A stretch of DNA of 64,000 bases from UBA3478 sp038134285 (GCA_038134285.1 JAYPUW010000002.1:62001-126000); one strand, 5' to 3'. Counted from the first letter of the stretch, positions 1 through 9,330 are shown. Numbers and translations are program-made. Notes: generated by a model not told the origin, from the letters alone.

Positions 1-1320
1 CAAGGCTTCGTCGAGCACTAAGGTGAATCGTTTCAAATCCTCTGGAGCTTTTCGAAATTCAATCATCCATTGATGTGCCCCTTTTTCTTTGTCACTCATA
101 TACACAGGGGCAGCCGTGTAATCAATAAGAGAGGCTCCGGTCTGCTCACAGGCCGTCCTCAATGCCTGCTCTGCATTCTCAACGATCAATTCTTCGCCGA
201 AGGCATTGATGTAGTGCTTTGTTCTTCCTGTAATCTTTATACGAAATGGAGAGAGCGAAGTAAAACGCACCGTATCACCAACGGTATAGCGCCAAAGTCC
301 TGCATTCGTTGAAATGACCATGGCATAATTCACGCCCAACTCTACCTCCCAGATCGGAAGCACTTTGGGATGTTCTTTCCCCCAATCGGCCATTGGAAGG
401 AATTCATAGAAAATTCCGTAATCCAACATGAGCAGCAGATCGCTATGGTAGTTGCGGTCTTGAATGGCAAAGAATCCCTCCGAGGCATTATAAATCTCGT
501 AGTACTTAAAATTGGTCCGTGGCAATAACTTGTCGTATTGGGTTCTGTAAGGCGTAAAGCTTACCCCTCCATGAAAATAGACCTCTAGGTTTTCCCAGAC
601 CTCAAAAAGGTGATCTGCCTTGGTTTCTTTTAAGAGTTCAGTCAATAACACCAGCATCCAAGAAGGAACCCCGGCAAGCGAGGTCACGTTTTCTTGAGTA
701 CTTTCGGCGATGATGGCCTTTAGTTTTTCCTCCCAATGTGACATCAGCGAGACACGGTTACTCGGGGTGCTACTGTATTCAGCCCACTTTGGAAGATTGT
801 CGATTAAAATCGCTGAAAGGTCTCCGAAATAGGATCCCTTTTCTTTGTAGAGCTCTTTGCTTCCGCCTAACCTCAGACTCTTTCCGGTAAAAAGCTTAGA
901 ATCTTCATTGTTGTTAAGGTAAAGCGACAAGAGATCTTTACCTGACTTGTAATGGCAATCGTCTAGCGCCTCTTGACTTACCGGTATAAACTTGCTCTTG
1001 GCATTAGTAGTTCCACTACTTTTTGCAAACCATTTGATAGTATTCGGCCAAAATACATTTTGCTCTCCTTCTCTGCAGCGCTGAATCATGGGAGCCAAAT
1101 CTTCGTAAGAACTGATCGGAACCCTCTCTGCAAATTGCCGGTACGTTTCAATCTCGTCAAATCGATACTTCGTTCCAAACTCAGTAAAGGCGGCCATATC
1201 GACTAACTTAAGCAGAAGCTCGTTTTGAACATCTGCCGGATACTTGACAAATAATTCGATTTGATGCATGCGCTTTTTAAGCAACCAAGAGGCAATCGAA
1301 TTGAACAAGGGCAGAGTCAT
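1..1320 (-). CDS. GH3 family acyl-adenylating protein (C-terminus cut by window start)
   Basis: The protein resembles the GH3 auxin-responsive promoter family, which belongs to the ANL adenylate-forming superfamily and joins carboxylic acids to amino acids in plants. The bacterial substrate is unknown. Exactly 440 codons are present, running open through base 1, so a C-terminal part of perhaps 60 residues is missing. The phosphate-binding motif SSGTT lies at residues 101-105. A YNASEG motif, matching the second ATP/acyl region of GH3 proteins, lies near residue 277, and WRYTVGD follows further on. The start is the ATG at 1318-1320, about 25 bases downstream of a TATATTTG promoter element. It is divergent from the DUF2797 gene. 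The family is confident; the reaction in this organism is not known. Confidence 0.9.
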   Translation of the reverse strand, partial: MTLPLFNSIASWLLKKRMHQIELFVKYPADVQNELLLKLVDMAAFTEFGTKYRFDEIETYRQFAERVPISSYEDLAPMIQRCREGEQNVFWPNTIKWFAKSSGTTNAKSKFIPVSQEALDDCHYKSGKDLLSLYLNNNEDSKLFTGKSLRLGGSKELYKEKGSYFGDLSAILIDNLPKWAEYSSTPSNRVSLMSHWEEKLKAIIAESTQENVTSLAGVPSWMLVLLTELLKETKADHLFEVWENLEVYFHGGVSFTPYRTQYDKLLPRTNFKYYEIYNASEGFFAIQDRNYHSDLLLMLDYGIFYEFLPMADWGKEHPKVLPIWEVELGVNYAMVISTNAGLWRYTVGDTVRFTSLSPFRIKITGRTKHYINAFGEELIVENAEQALRTACEQTGASLIDYTAAPVYMSDKEKGAHQWMIEFRKAPEDLKRFTLVLDEAL

Positions 1321-1334
1321 AAATTGTATCTTTA
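1301..1334 (+). promoter_or_regulatory. Promoter of the DUF2797 gene (TTG-N23-TATCTTTA)
   Basis: TTG at 1301-1303 is followed after 23 bases by TATCTTTA at 1327-1334, a one-mismatch fit to TAnnTTTG. It lies 31 bases before the ATG at 1366. The -33 element falls inside the start of the divergent GH3 gene, so the two promoters are interleaved in a 45-base gap. Confidence 0.5.
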
Positions 1335-1345
1335 AGGCTAGCACT

Positions 1346-1353
1346 CAAATATA
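1346..1353 (-). promoter_or_regulatory. -7 promoter element of the GH3-family gene
   Basis: The minus strand reads TATATTTG, a full match to the Bacteroidota -7 consensus TAnnTTTG, 25 bases before the ATG at 1320. No clear -33 TTG was found at the right spacing. Confidence 0.55.
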
Positions 1354-1365
1354 CGCACAGCGCTT

Positions 1366-2160
1366 ATGCTTTATCAAGGAGTACTCACCAAAATGGAGGC
1401 CGAATCTACTTCGCCAATCAACTATTTTCTGCACCTAGGTGATGAATTTGTGAAAGTCAATGACTGTATCGGTAAGATCATTCAATTCAATCCTATTGGA
1501 TATCAATGTTTGAGTTGCGGCGATAACACATCCATTTTCAAACAAGGACTATGCAAAAAGTGCTTTTTTGAGTCTCCTCAAGCCGGATCGTGGATCATGA
1601 AGCCAGAAGAAAGTAAGGCACATTTAAATATCGAAGACCGCGATTTAGCCTTTGAAAAGAAAATGCAATTGCAACCACATATAGTCTATCTCTCCAATAC
1701 CGGAGGTGTCAAAGTAGGAGTAACACGTAAAAGTCAGGTTCCAACGCGATGGATTGATCAAGGGGCACATCAGGCACTGGCCTTCTTAGAAGTGCCGAAT
1801 CGCTATTTAGCAGGTGTTGCTGAGGTTGCGCTTAAAGTGCATATTAGCGACAAGACGCAATGGAAGACTATGCTCTCACAGCCCGAGCAATCACGTGATC
1901 TCATTCAGCAGTTCAATGCCCTAAGACGATATCTTCCTGAAGAATTACAGCCCTTTGTAATCGATGAACTTCAGGTTGAAGAACTCAACTTTCCGTATAC
2001 ACCCGACGGTCAATTAGGAGTACGCCATAATCTAATTGAAAATGAACCCCTAAAAGGAAAGCTTAAAGGAATTAAGGGGCAGTACCTGATTTTTGACGAC
2101 TACAGCATCTTTAATGTTCGATCATCAGAAGGGTTTGTGGTAGAACTCAATGTACGCTGA
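1366..2160 (+). CDS. DUF2797 family protein
   Basis: The 264-residue protein resembles the DUF2797 family common in Bacteroidota, Actinobacteria and Archaea. Function is unestablished. Four cysteines form a likely zinc site: CxxC at residues 48-51 and CxxC at 63-66. A conserved block follows with PHIVYLSN, VGVTRKSQVPTRWIDQGA and VPNRYLAGVAEVALK. The VGVTR plus RWIDQGA segment recalls a GIY-YIG-like nuclease fold, but that is inference. The ATG at 1366 is chosen because MLYQGVLTKM is a typical start for the family and a promoter lies just upstream. It converges on the transporter gene at 2171 with a 10-base gap. Confidence 0.88.
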   Translation: MLYQGVLTKMEAESTSPINYFLHLGDEFVKVNDCIGKIIQFNPIGYQCLSCGDNTSIFKQGLCKKCFFESPQAGSWIMKPEESKAHLNIEDRDLAFEKKMQLQPHIVYLSNTGGVKVGVTRKSQVPTRWIDQGAHQALAFLEVPNRYLAGVAEVALKVHISDKTQWKTMLSQPEQSRDLIQQFNALRRYLPEELQPFVIDELQVEELNFPYTPDGQLGVRHNLIENEPLKGKLKGIKGQYLIFDDYSIFNVRSSEGFVVELNVR

Positions 2161-2170
2161 GCACAGAAAC

Positions 2171-2884
2171 TTAATCGCCAAATAAATCGATCTCTTCGTT
2201 CAAGCCGAGATTGAATTTCTTTCTTGCTGCAAATACCAATAAATAGAGTACTGGAGTATCTGCTATCGCAATTAGTACTTTAAACAGAAATCCTGCGATA
2301 ACTAGCCCCCAAAACAACTCCCCTGACAACTGGCCAAAAGCACTTAGTAAAAATACCACCGAAAACGTATCGATGAACTGAGAAGAAAAGGTAGAAAAGT
2401 TATTGCGAAGCCAAAGGTGCTTTCCTTGGGTAATACGCTTCCAGAAATGGTAAATCTGAATATCTACAAATTGGGCCAAGAGATATGCCATCATAGAGGC
2501 GAATACAGCCACAATGGTATTTCCGAAAACCGTATTGAACTGTGTATCGTCTACAGGTGACCATACTGTCGCGGTTGAAGCCCCTGCCGTATATACGATA
2601 AGTAGCGAAAAGACCGATGCAAAAATACCGGCAACCACCACTTTGTTCGCCAACTTTTTTCCATAAATCTCAGAAATCAAGTCGGTGATCAAAAAGGTAA
2701 TCGGATATGGCAAAATACCCACCGATATCTCGAAAATTGGAGCTCCAAAAACTTTTAAATCTCCAAACGGTTGCCACACAAAAAACTTCTGAAAAATCAG
2801 ATTTGAGACCACCAATGAGGTAATGAACAGCGCAGCCAAGAACAGGTATAGCGTAAAGGCTTGTTTTTTAAGGGCACTATTCAT
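2171..2884 (-). CDS. Queuosine precursor transporter (YhhQ/VUT family)
   Basis: This 237-residue membrane protein of about six hydrophobic segments belongs to the YhhQ (DUF165/VUT) family, which in E. coli imports the queuosine precursors preQ0/preQ1. Typical family features are the early motif VVSNLIFQK, the PYPITFLITDLISEIYGKK block (residues about 58-77) and the FVDIQIYHFWK motif. The ATG at 2884 directly abuts the sppA stop at 2885, indicating cotranscription with sppA. QueG at 46578-47519 in the same window supports a queuosine role. Substrate choice is inferred from family membership only. Confidence 0.88.
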   Translation of the reverse strand: MNSALKKQAFTLYLFLAALFITSLVVSNLIFQKFFVWQPFGDLKVFGAPIFEISVGILPYPITFLITDLISEIYGKKLANKVVVAGIFASVFSLLIVYTAGASTATVWSPVDDTQFNTVFGNTIVAVFASMMAYLLAQFVDIQIYHFWKRITQGKHLWLRNNFSTFSSQFIDTFSVVFLLSAFGQLSGELFWGLVIAGFLFKVLIAIADTPVLYLLVFAARKKFNLGLNEEIDLFGD

Positions 2885-4657
2885 TTACTCGATATTCAGA
2901 TCAAATGGCATGCGCGCTTGTATCTCAAATTGCTCATCTGAACCCTTGATGCCTTTCCAAAATTCGGCGTAGCGTTGTGCCCAAGAAGGGGTGTATTCTG
3001 CAAACCAGCGCTGGGTAATTGCAGAAGGAAGATCTCCGAGTAGGCGCTCAATATCAGATTTGTATCTAGGGTATTTTCTCACCTTGTAAGACTCAACGCT
3101 TGCGAGCTCAGCCGCCTTTTCAAGGGCACGATGGAGTCCTCCAATTTCATCTACCAATCCCAATTCAAGCCCGTCTTGAGCGCTCCAAACGCGGCCTTGA
3201 GCAATGGTATCAACTTCTTCAGGGGTCATCTCCCTTCCCGCAGCTACACGCTCTATAAACAAGTCATAGGTGCGATCAATTCCATCTTGGAGCTCTGCAC
3301 GAAACGAATCACTCAAGGGTTGAACGACAGAATAGGTAAACGAACGCTCATGTGTTCCAACGCTATACGAGTTGATTCCCCACTCTTTCGCAATGGAAGA
3401 AGCGTTCGGAAGTGTTCCAAAAACTCCGATTGAACCTGTAATGGCCGTCTTATCGGCTACAATATAGGTGGCAGGTGTTGCGATATAATAGCCCCCTGAG
3501 GCAGCAATATCAGAAATCGAAACCACCACAGGCTTTACTGCCGCAGTCTTTTCTACTTCACGCCAAATCAGGTCTGAGGTTAACGCACTCCCTCCGGGCG
3601 AATTGATACGCAAAACAATGGCTCTTACTGTGTTGTCTTCGCGTGCAGAGACTAAGGCCTTGTTCATAGTAGTCTGCCCCATTAGAGTTGGCGAACCCTC
3701 TCCGTAAAGGATGGTTCCCTGTGCATAAATCAGCGCAATGCGCTCAGAAGTAGTAGGTGCTGTATCAGTCTGTACTCTACTATAGTTACTGACGCTTATA
3801 GTATTTAAGGCAGAACCGGCACTTACCGGATTACTATCGGCATTTACTGCGCGCTTTAAGGCTTCTTCGTAGGAGTCTTTGTAGGTAATGCGATCTACAA
3901 TCCCCAACGCCAATGCACGCTCTGGTTCTCTAGCCTCAGCAGAATGCACAATGGCCTCAAAAGAAGCTGAATCTAATCCTCTGTTGCTGCGAATTTCATA
4001 AGAAACCTCATTCCAAAGAGAAGCAAGAACTTGTTTAATTTGCTCGAGGTTCTCTACGCTAGGCTCATCCTCCAGATAGGGCTCAACCGCAGCTTTGTAT
4101 TTACCGTGACGGATCACCTCCATTTTAAGACCGGTCTTATCTTGAAACGACTTATAAAAGGTCAATTCTGAGGCTAGTCCGCGTAAATCGATGGCCCCTA
4201 CGGCAGGGATGAAAATACTGTCTGCAACACTCGATAGATAATAGGCGCGTTGGGTGTAGGTATCGGCATAGGCATACACAAACTTTCCGCTTTCTTTGAA
4301 TCGCGCTAACGCCTCTCTGATCGAAGTAGTTTGTGACCAGCCTCCAATCACCACTGGAGTTTCTATGCTAATGCCCTTTATTTTTTCATCTGTTGCAGCC
4401 TTATCAATGGCTTCTACGATCTCGTCTACGGCCATATACTCTTGAAAGAAGGCACTAAGAAGGTCGTCTTTAGTTGAGCCTTGATAATCCAGTAAGGGGC
4501 GATTTAACTTTAGAAGGAGTACCGTATTATTAGACACCGTTACTGCAGAATCTATTTGACTCAATCCCACCAACAAGATCATTCCGATTAAAAAGAAAAA
4601 CCATAGAGCAGCCAAAGCACCCAAAAAGGCGGCAAAAAAGCGCTTCAAAAACATCAT
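2885..4657 (-). CDS. sppA: Signal peptide peptidase SppA, 67 kDa type (protease IV)
   Basis: SppA is an inner-membrane serine protease that degrades signal peptides left after secretion. The 590-residue length fits the double-domain (67K) form. A membrane anchor spans about residues 8-31. The expected Lys/Ser dyad is present: the lysine in the GKYKAAVEP motif (K188, matching the E. coli general base) and the serine in DIAASGGYY (S387). The oxyanion-type motif NSPGGSAL lies at 352-359. Two ATG codons are adjacent at 4655 and 4652 and either could start the protein. A TATCTTTA element at 4679-4686 may be the promoter. The queuosine-precursor transporter follows with no gap. Confidence 0.95.
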   Translation of the reverse strand: MMFLKRFFAAFLGALAALWFFFLIGMILLVGLSQIDSAVTVSNNTVLLLKLNRPLLDYQGSTKDDLLSAFFQEYMAVDEIVEAIDKAATDEKIKGISIETPVVIGGWSQTTSIREALARFKESGKFVYAYADTYTQRAYYLSSVADSIFIPAVGAIDLRGLASELTFYKSFQDKTGLKMEVIRHGKYKAAVEPYLEDEPSVENLEQIKQVLASLWNEVSYEIRSNRGLDSASFEAIVHSAEAREPERALALGIVDRITYKDSYEEALKRAVNADSNPVSAGSALNTISVSNYSRVQTDTAPTTSERIALIYAQGTILYGEGSPTLMGQTTMNKALVSAREDNTVRAIVLRINSPGGSALTSDLIWREVEKTAAVKPVVVSISDIAASGGYYIATPATYIVADKTAITGSIGVFGTLPNASSIAKEWGINSYSVGTHERSFTYSVVQPLSDSFRAELQDGIDRTYDLFIERVAAGREMTPEEVDTIAQGRVWSAQDGLELGLVDEIGGLHRALEKAAELASVESYKVRKYPRYKSDIERLLGDLPSAITQRWFAEYTPSWAQRYAEFWKGIKGSDEQFEIQARMPFDLNIE

Positions 4658-4722
4658 AATTCTATGCGTTACAAATCTTAAAGATACTTAAAGTTCAGGG
4701 CTTTTTGTACTTTCAACCTCCG

Positions 4723-5850
4723 ATGAATTTACAACGCTATTACCTAGGTCTTGGCAGTAATCAAGAGCACAGACTCTGGCACATCCAAACCGCTATTTTA
4801 CAACTCAATACTGAAGACGTTCACGTGATAGGATGTTCTAAAGTTTACGAGAACGCTGCCCAAGGTTTTCATGGTGCCCCCTTCTACAATTGCTGTGTAG
4901 CTGTTGATACCTCACGAGACCCATCTGAGCTCCTGAGTCTCACACTTGAAATAGAACTTGATCATGGCCGTAAGCGCAGTAAAGTGGTAGAGGGCTATCA
5001 AGACCGTCCACTTGATATCGATCTTTTGATTGGCTCTCAAAGCCTTCAGACAGCATCCCTAACATTGCCGCACCCGAAATTGGCTCAAAGAAGATTTGTA
5101 CTCGAGCCATTAGAAGAGTTGATGAGATTAGTCAACGATTCTATTCATCTTAAAAGGATTTCAACTTGGCTTTCTGATTGCGAAGACCGAGCTACCTTAA
5201 CCCCTGTTACCTATGAACTAGTTTGCACAGAACGAATGCTCTGGAATACTGCAAAAACCATCGTAATCGAGGGGTGTATTGGGGTTGGAAAGACCAGTTT
5301 ATGTAGGCTGTTATCTGAGCGCTACGGACTTACAGAGCACCTAGAAGCCTTCGAGTCAAACCCCTACTTGAATCAGTTTTATCAAGACCCATCGACCTAT
5401 GCGCTCCCAACTGAACTGCATTTCTTGGCTGACAGACACCGAGCACTGCTGCACCTAAAAGGTAAACGCGGGGTGATTGCCGATTACCATATCAGTAAAT
5501 CAAAACTCTTCGCTGCATTGAATCTGTCGGGTGAAGATCTTGTGCTCTTCAATCGCTTTTTTGAATGGTCTGAGCAGCTCACTGAAGCTCCAGAATTATA
5601 TGTCCTTTTAGACGCGCCGACACCTATCATTCAAGAGCGCATCATAAAAAGATCCCGCGCAATTGAAAAAGGAATAGAAGGAACCTACCTCGAGCGCATA
5701 CGAAAGGCTTACCACAACCTTCATGACAAAGAAGACGAACGCCTACTAATAGATACCACCGAATTCGACTTTATTGGCGACCCTCAGACCCTGGATGCCC
5801 TATGCAAAAGAATTACTGAGGTCTTAGTTGATAAACGACTACGCGCGTAA
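4723..5850 (+). CDS. folK: Bifunctional FolK (HPPK) - deoxynucleoside kinase fusion
   Basis: The N-terminal half is 6-hydroxymethyl-7,8-dihydropterin pyrophosphokinase (folate synthesis), with the YLGLGSN start, HGRKR, and the catalytic signature RPLDIDLL at residues 95-102. The C-terminal half is a deoxynucleoside kinase-like domain with a P-loop EGCIGVGKTS at 183-192 and an LVLFNRFFEW region. This fusion is common in Flavobacteriia. The start is ATG 4723; an in-frame TTG at 4705 overlaps a TACTTTCA promoter-like element and adds no conserved sequence. The gene converges on the methyltransferase gene with a 12-base overlap of their 3' ends. Both domain assignments are firm; the nucleoside substrate is not. 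Confidence 0.93.
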   Translation: MNLQRYYLGLGSNQEHRLWHIQTAILQLNTEDVHVIGCSKVYENAAQGFHGAPFYNCCVAVDTSRDPSELLSLTLEIELDHGRKRSKVVEGYQDRPLDIDLLIGSQSLQTASLTLPHPKLAQRRFVLEPLEELMRLVNDSIHLKRISTWLSDCEDRATLTPVTYELVCTERMLWNTAKTIVIEGCIGVGKTSLCRLLSERYGLTEHLEAFESNPYLNQFYQDPSTYALPTELHFLADRHRALLHLKGKRGVIADYHISKSKLFAALNLSGEDLVLFNRFFEWSEQLTEAPELYVLLDAPTPIIQERIIKRSRAIEKGIEGTYLERIRKAYHNLHDKEDERLLIDTTEFDFIGDPQTLDALCKRITEVLVDKRLRA

Positions 5851-6381
5851 AGCAATGTGAAAGTGCCAAAGCACGATACCTGCACTTACCGAAACGTTTA
5901 GAGAATGTTTGGTACCCGACTGTGCTATTTCAATGACAGTATCGCATTTATTTAATACTTCTTGGTCGACGCCATTCACCTCATGACCAAAAATAAGTGC
6001 ATATTTCTCATCCACCTTAGGAGAAAAGGCTTCTAGAGCAACAGAGTGCTCAGCCTGCTCAACTGCCACAATCTGAAAACCCTCTTTCTTTAAAGCTGAA
6101 ATGGCGTCGGCCGTGGTGGCAGCATAATCCCAAGCCACGCTATCGGTAGCACCGAGTGCCGTTTTTCTGAGCTCTTTATGCGGAGGAGTAGCGGTAATCC
6201 CACACAGCAATAAGCGCTCAATGCTAAATGAATCCGAGGTTCGAAAGACCGAACCGACATTGTGAAGACTGCGCACGTTGTCTAATAGCACCACTACAGG
6301 AATTTTTGATGTGCTTTTAAAGGCTTCTAAAGACAGACGCCCCAAAGAATCAACTGACTTTTTGAGAAAATGAGTTTTCAA
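5839..6381 (-). CDS. SpoU/TrmH-family RNA 2'-O-methyltransferase
   Basis: This 180-residue SPOUT-fold protein lacks an extra N-terminal RNA-binding domain. Family motifs are visible: LDNVRSLHNVGSVFRTSDSF (motif 1, residues about 34-53), the IFGHEVNGVDQEVL block (motif 2) and the HSLNVSVSAGIVLWHF block (motif 3, knot and SAM binding). It should methylate a ribose in tRNA or rRNA; the target position cannot be told from sequence. No in-frame ATG precedes motif 1, so the start is most likely the TTG at 6381. It is divergent from mutS. Confidence 0.9.
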   Translation of the reverse strand: MKTHFLKKSVDSLGRLSLEAFKSTSKIPVVVLLDNVRSLHNVGSVFRTSDSFSIERLLLCGITATPPHKELRKTALGATDSVAWDYAATTADAISALKKEGFQIVAVEQAEHSVALEAFSPKVDEKYALIFGHEVNGVDQEVLNKCDTVIEIAQSGTKHSLNVSVSAGIVLWHFHIALRA

Positions 6382-6415
6382 TAGGTGGGATCAAATTTCT
6401 ATTTTCGGTAAAATT

Positions 6416-9001
6416 ATGGCAAAAAATTGCAAAACGACGACTCCGTTGATGCAGCAGTATCACGAGATAAAGGGCACGCATCCTGAGGCACTATTGTTAT
6501 TTAGAGTGGGCGATTTTTACGAAACCTTCGGCTCAGATGCAGAAGAGACCTCTCGGATATTAGGAATCGTCTTAACCCAGCGCAATAATGGTGGAGATCA
6601 GACTCCTCTGGCTGGATTTCCGCATCATGCGCTTCACACCTACCTCCCAAAACTAGTAAAGGCCGGAAAAAGGGTTGCCATATGTGAGCAAATTGAAGAT
6701 CCTAAACAGGTAAAAGGCATCGTAAAGCGAGGAGTGGCAGAACTTATTACCCCAGGAGTGGCCATTACTGAAGAATTACTTGATGCGAAGCGGAATAACT
6801 TTTTAGCAGCACTTAGTGCTCATAATGATCGCTATGCTCTGGCACTGTTAGATGTTTCTACCGGAGATTTTCAGGTAGCAGAAGGTCATGCAGCGTATAT
6901 AGAAAGTCTCATTACCCATTTCGATGTTGTTGAGGTGATACTTCCTAAGAACCAGAATTCAAATTTGCAAGAGCGCTTTGACCTTCCACATCCCTTTAGT
7001 CTAGACCCTTGGGTCTTCGAGCATGATTTTGCTCATGAACTCCTCACAGATCACTTTCAGACGAGTAGTCTAGAAGGCTTCGGTATAGCCCCTAAATCGT
7101 CGAGCATTGGGGTTGCAGGAGCACTATTGCATTACCTCAATGAAACACAACACCAGCAAAAATCCCACATTCAAAAGGTCACTCGACTCGATCGAGACGA
7201 TCACTTGTGGATGGACGCCTTCACCTTTAAAAGCCTAGAACTCTTTCATCCGCTTAATCCTGGTGGGCATGCCCTGATTTCTATCATTGATCAGACGCTC
7301 ACATCTATGGGGGCGCGCATGCTGCGGCATTGGATCGCCAGGCCGTTGACCCGAATTGAACCGCTACTCTACAGGCACGATCGTGTAGCCTTTTTCAAGA
7401 CCAGCAAAATTTTGCGATCACAGATTCAAGAACATTTAAAAAAGATGTGTGATCTCGAAAGGATTAGCATGCGTATCGCCACGAAACGCATTGGACCGAA
7501 GGAGCTCAAAAGTCTTGAATTAGCCATCACCCATAGCAATGCGCTACAAGCACTCTTAAAAGAACACGAACTATCATTAAATTTTAATGAAGAGGCCATT
7601 CAGCAAGTGGCCCATTCGATTCATACGAACCTAAAAGAAGAGGTGCCAGCAGTCGCCGCTAAAGGAGGTATTATCGCCCCAGGAATCAACGAGCGCCTAG
7701 ATGCCTATCGAGCCCTCGCTTATGATAGCGAGGCTGCCCTAAAAGAAATGCTTCAAGAGCAAATCAAACAAACTGGGATTAGCTCAATGAAGATCGACTC
7801 AAACTCGGTTTTTGGGTATTACTTTGAGGTTAGAAACACCCATAAAGACAAGGTTCCTGAACATTATATACGCAAACAAACCTTGGTCAATGCCGAGCGA
7901 TATGTCACTGAAGAACTAAAGGTCTTTGAACAAAAAATCGAAGAGGCCAAGCTTCATATCGACCGTCTCGAACAAGAACTCTACAGTGCTTTATTAGGTA
8001 GGCTTGAGCCGCACATTGGAACTATCCAAGAATTGGCTCAAGAGGTGGCTGAATTAGATTGTCTCATAAGTTTTAGTACCCTCGCCGATCAATATAACTA
8101 CTGCCGGGCGAGTATTGACGACAGTAAGCAACTTGTATTGAAAGGATCTAGACACCCTGTGATTGAGCATTTGCTTGGAAGCCAGCAGTCGTACATTCCG
8201 AATGATGTACAATTAGACATCCAGCAGCAGCAACTCATGATGATCACCGGACCGAACATGAGCGGAAAATCTGCGCTACTGAGACAAACCGCCCTCTGCG
8301 TCATCTTGGCGCAGGCTGGTGGCTTTATTCCTGCTCAGGCAGGCCAAATTGGAATCGTAGACAAACTCTTCACTCGCGTTGGAGCTAGCGACAACATCAG
8401 TGCCGGAGCTTCAACCTTCATGGTAGAGATGAATGAGACAGCAGCCATCCTAAACAATCTGAGCGATAGAAGTTTAGTGCTCATGGATGAGATCGGACGC
8501 GGTACGAGCACATACGACGGGATCTCATTGGCTTGGGCCATTGCCGCCTATCTACACGATCATCCTATGCGCCCAAAAACACTTTTTGCAACGCATTACC
8601 ATGAGCTTAATGGGATGAGTAACCACTACGAGCGAATCAAGAACTTTAATGTCTCGGTCAAAGAGACAGCCGGAAAAATCGTTTTTCTAAGAACTTTGGC
8701 CCTGGGCGGATCGGAGCACAGTTTCGGTATTCACGTCGCTAAACTGGCCGGAATGCCGAGAACCGTGGTGCAGAAAGCCGAAAATATGCTTGCTAAGCTT
8801 GAGCAAAGTGAAACCCGAGAAGAACAATCTAAACGCGTCGCGACACCTTCTACAGATGTACAATTAAGCTTTGTTCAACTCGATGATCCGGTTCTTTTAG
8901 AAATTCGAGACGAACTCGCAGATTTAGACATTGATCATCTTACTCCGGTTGAGGCACTTATGAAGTTACAGGAGATCAAGAACAGACTTGCCAAACTGTA
9001 G
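6416..9001 (+). CDS. mutS: DNA mismatch repair protein MutS
   Basis: MutS recognises mismatches and starts repair. The 861-residue protein has the full MutS1 layout: the N-terminal mismatch-binding motif GDFYETFG (residues about 32-39), the connector, core and clamp domains, and the C-terminal ATPase with P-loop GPNMSGKS (about 612-619) and Walker B DEIGRGTSTYDG (about 691). The last 60 residues form the dimerisation tail. The ATG at 6416 follows a TATTTTCG promoter-like element at 6400-6407, which would give a very short leader. It sits alone, divergent from the methyltransferase gene, with the tRNA genes downstream. Confidence 0.98.
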   Translation: MAKNCKTTTPLMQQYHEIKGTHPEALLLFRVGDFYETFGSDAEETSRILGIVLTQRNNGGDQTPLAGFPHHALHTYLPKLVKAGKRVAICEQIEDPKQVKGIVKRGVAELITPGVAITEELLDAKRNNFLAALSAHNDRYALALLDVSTGDFQVAEGHAAYIESLITHFDVVEVILPKNQNSNLQERFDLPHPFSLDPWVFEHDFAHELLTDHFQTSSLEGFGIAPKSSSIGVAGALLHYLNETQHQQKSHIQKVTRLDRDDHLWMDAFTFKSLELFHPLNPGGHALISIIDQTLTSMGARMLRHWIARPLTRIEPLLYRHDRVAFFKTSKILRSQIQEHLKKMCDLERISMRIATKRIGPKELKSLELAITHSNALQALLKEHELSLNFNEEAIQQVAHSIHTNLKEEVPAVAAKGGIIAPGINERLDAYRALAYDSEAALKEMLQEQIKQTGISSMKIDSNSVFGYYFEVRNTHKDKVPEHYIRKQTLVNAERYVTEELKVFEQKIEEAKLHIDRLEQELYSALLGRLEPHIGTIQELAQEVAELDCLISFSTLADQYNYCRASIDDSKQLVLKGSRHPVIEHLLGSQQSYIPNDVQLDIQQQQLMMITGPNMSGKSALLRQTALCVILAQAGGFIPAQAGQIGIVDKLFTRVGASDNISAGASTFMVEMNETAAILNNLSDRSLVLMDEIGRGTSTYDGISLAWAIAAYLHDHPMRPKTLFATHYHELNGMSNHYERIKNFNVSVKETAGKIVFLRTLALGGSEHSFGIHVAKLAGMPRTVVQKAENMLAKLEQSETREEQSKRVATPSTDVQLSFVQLDDPVLLEIRDELADLDIDHLTPVEALMKLQEIKNRLAKL

Positions 9002-9054
9002 TTCAAGACCTTGTAAAATTTAGCGAGCATTCTTTCAAATTCAGCTAAATGTTT

Positions 9055-9062
9055 TAAATTTG
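9055..9062 (+). promoter_or_regulatory. -7 promoter element of the tRNA-Gly/tRNA-Leu region
   Basis: TAAATTTG matches the TAnnTTTG consensus exactly and lies 44 bases before tRNA-Gly. The transcript leader would contain a 7-bp hairpin (9067-9073 with 9085-9091). No clear -33 element was seen. Confidence 0.5.
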
Positions 9063-9106
9063 CCATCCTCTAGAACCTCTACTCCTAGAGGAGTTTTGAC
9101 ATCAAT

Positions 9107-9179
9107 GCGAAAATAGCTCAGCTGGTAGAGCGCAACCTTGCCAAGGTTGAGGTCGCGGGTTCGAGCCCCGTTTTTCGCT
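9107..9179 (+). tRNA. tRNA-Gly (anticodon GCC)
   Basis: A complete 73-nt cloverleaf folds here: acceptor GCGAAAA with TTTTCGC, D-arm with GGTAGAGC, a 5-bp anticodon stem around loop TTGCCAA (anticodon GCC at 9140-9142) and T-arm with GGTTCGAGCCC. The discriminator base is T9179. The 3' CCA is encoded at 9180-9182, so this copy needs no CCA addition. It reads glycine GGC/GGU codons. Confidence 0.98.
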
Positions 9180-9185
9180 CCATAG

Positions 9186-9212
9186 CGCTGCGACAGTCGC
9201 AGCGTTTTTTTT
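9186..9212 (+). terminator. Intrinsic terminator after tRNA-Gly
   Basis: A perfect 8-bp GC-rich stem (CGCTGCGA with TCGCAGCG) closes a 3-base loop and is followed by eight T residues. It separates the two tRNA genes, so tRNA-Leu probably depends on readthrough or a separate promoter. Confidence 0.9.
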
Positions 9213-9240
9213 GACAGCTCATCGTTATGATGAGGTCCGG

Positions 9241-9324
9241 GCTCGGGTGGTGGAATTGGTAGACACGTTGGACTTAAAATCCAATGGCCATTAGGCTGTA
9301 CGGGTTCAAGTCCCGTCCCGAGTA
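9241..9324 (+). tRNA. tRNA-Leu (anticodon TAA)
   Basis: An 84-nt class II tRNA with the long variable arm typical of leucine. The acceptor GCTCGGG pairs with CCCGAGT, the D-loop has AATTGGTAGAC, the anticodon loop reads CTTAAAA with anticodon TAA at 9275-9277, and the T-arm has GGTTCAAGTCC. The discriminator is A9324. CCA is not encoded (CAA follows), unlike the neighbouring tRNA-Gly. The first acceptor pair is G-T. Confidence 0.98.
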
Positions 9325-9330
9325 CAATAA

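Noticed and set aside
3131..3433. Plus-strand open frame inside sppA
   Set aside because: Antisense to a complete gene with catalytic motifs, and no resemblance to any family.
9067..9091. Hairpin (CCTCTAG with CTAGAGG) before tRNA-Gly
   Set aside because: There is no T-run and it sits between promoter and tRNA, so it is part of the tRNA leader rather than a terminator or a separate RNA.
9218..9234. Short inverted repeat CTCATC/GATGAG before tRNA-Leu
   Set aside because: Only 6 bp, no T-run and no promoter nearby; probably chance or a processing signal.
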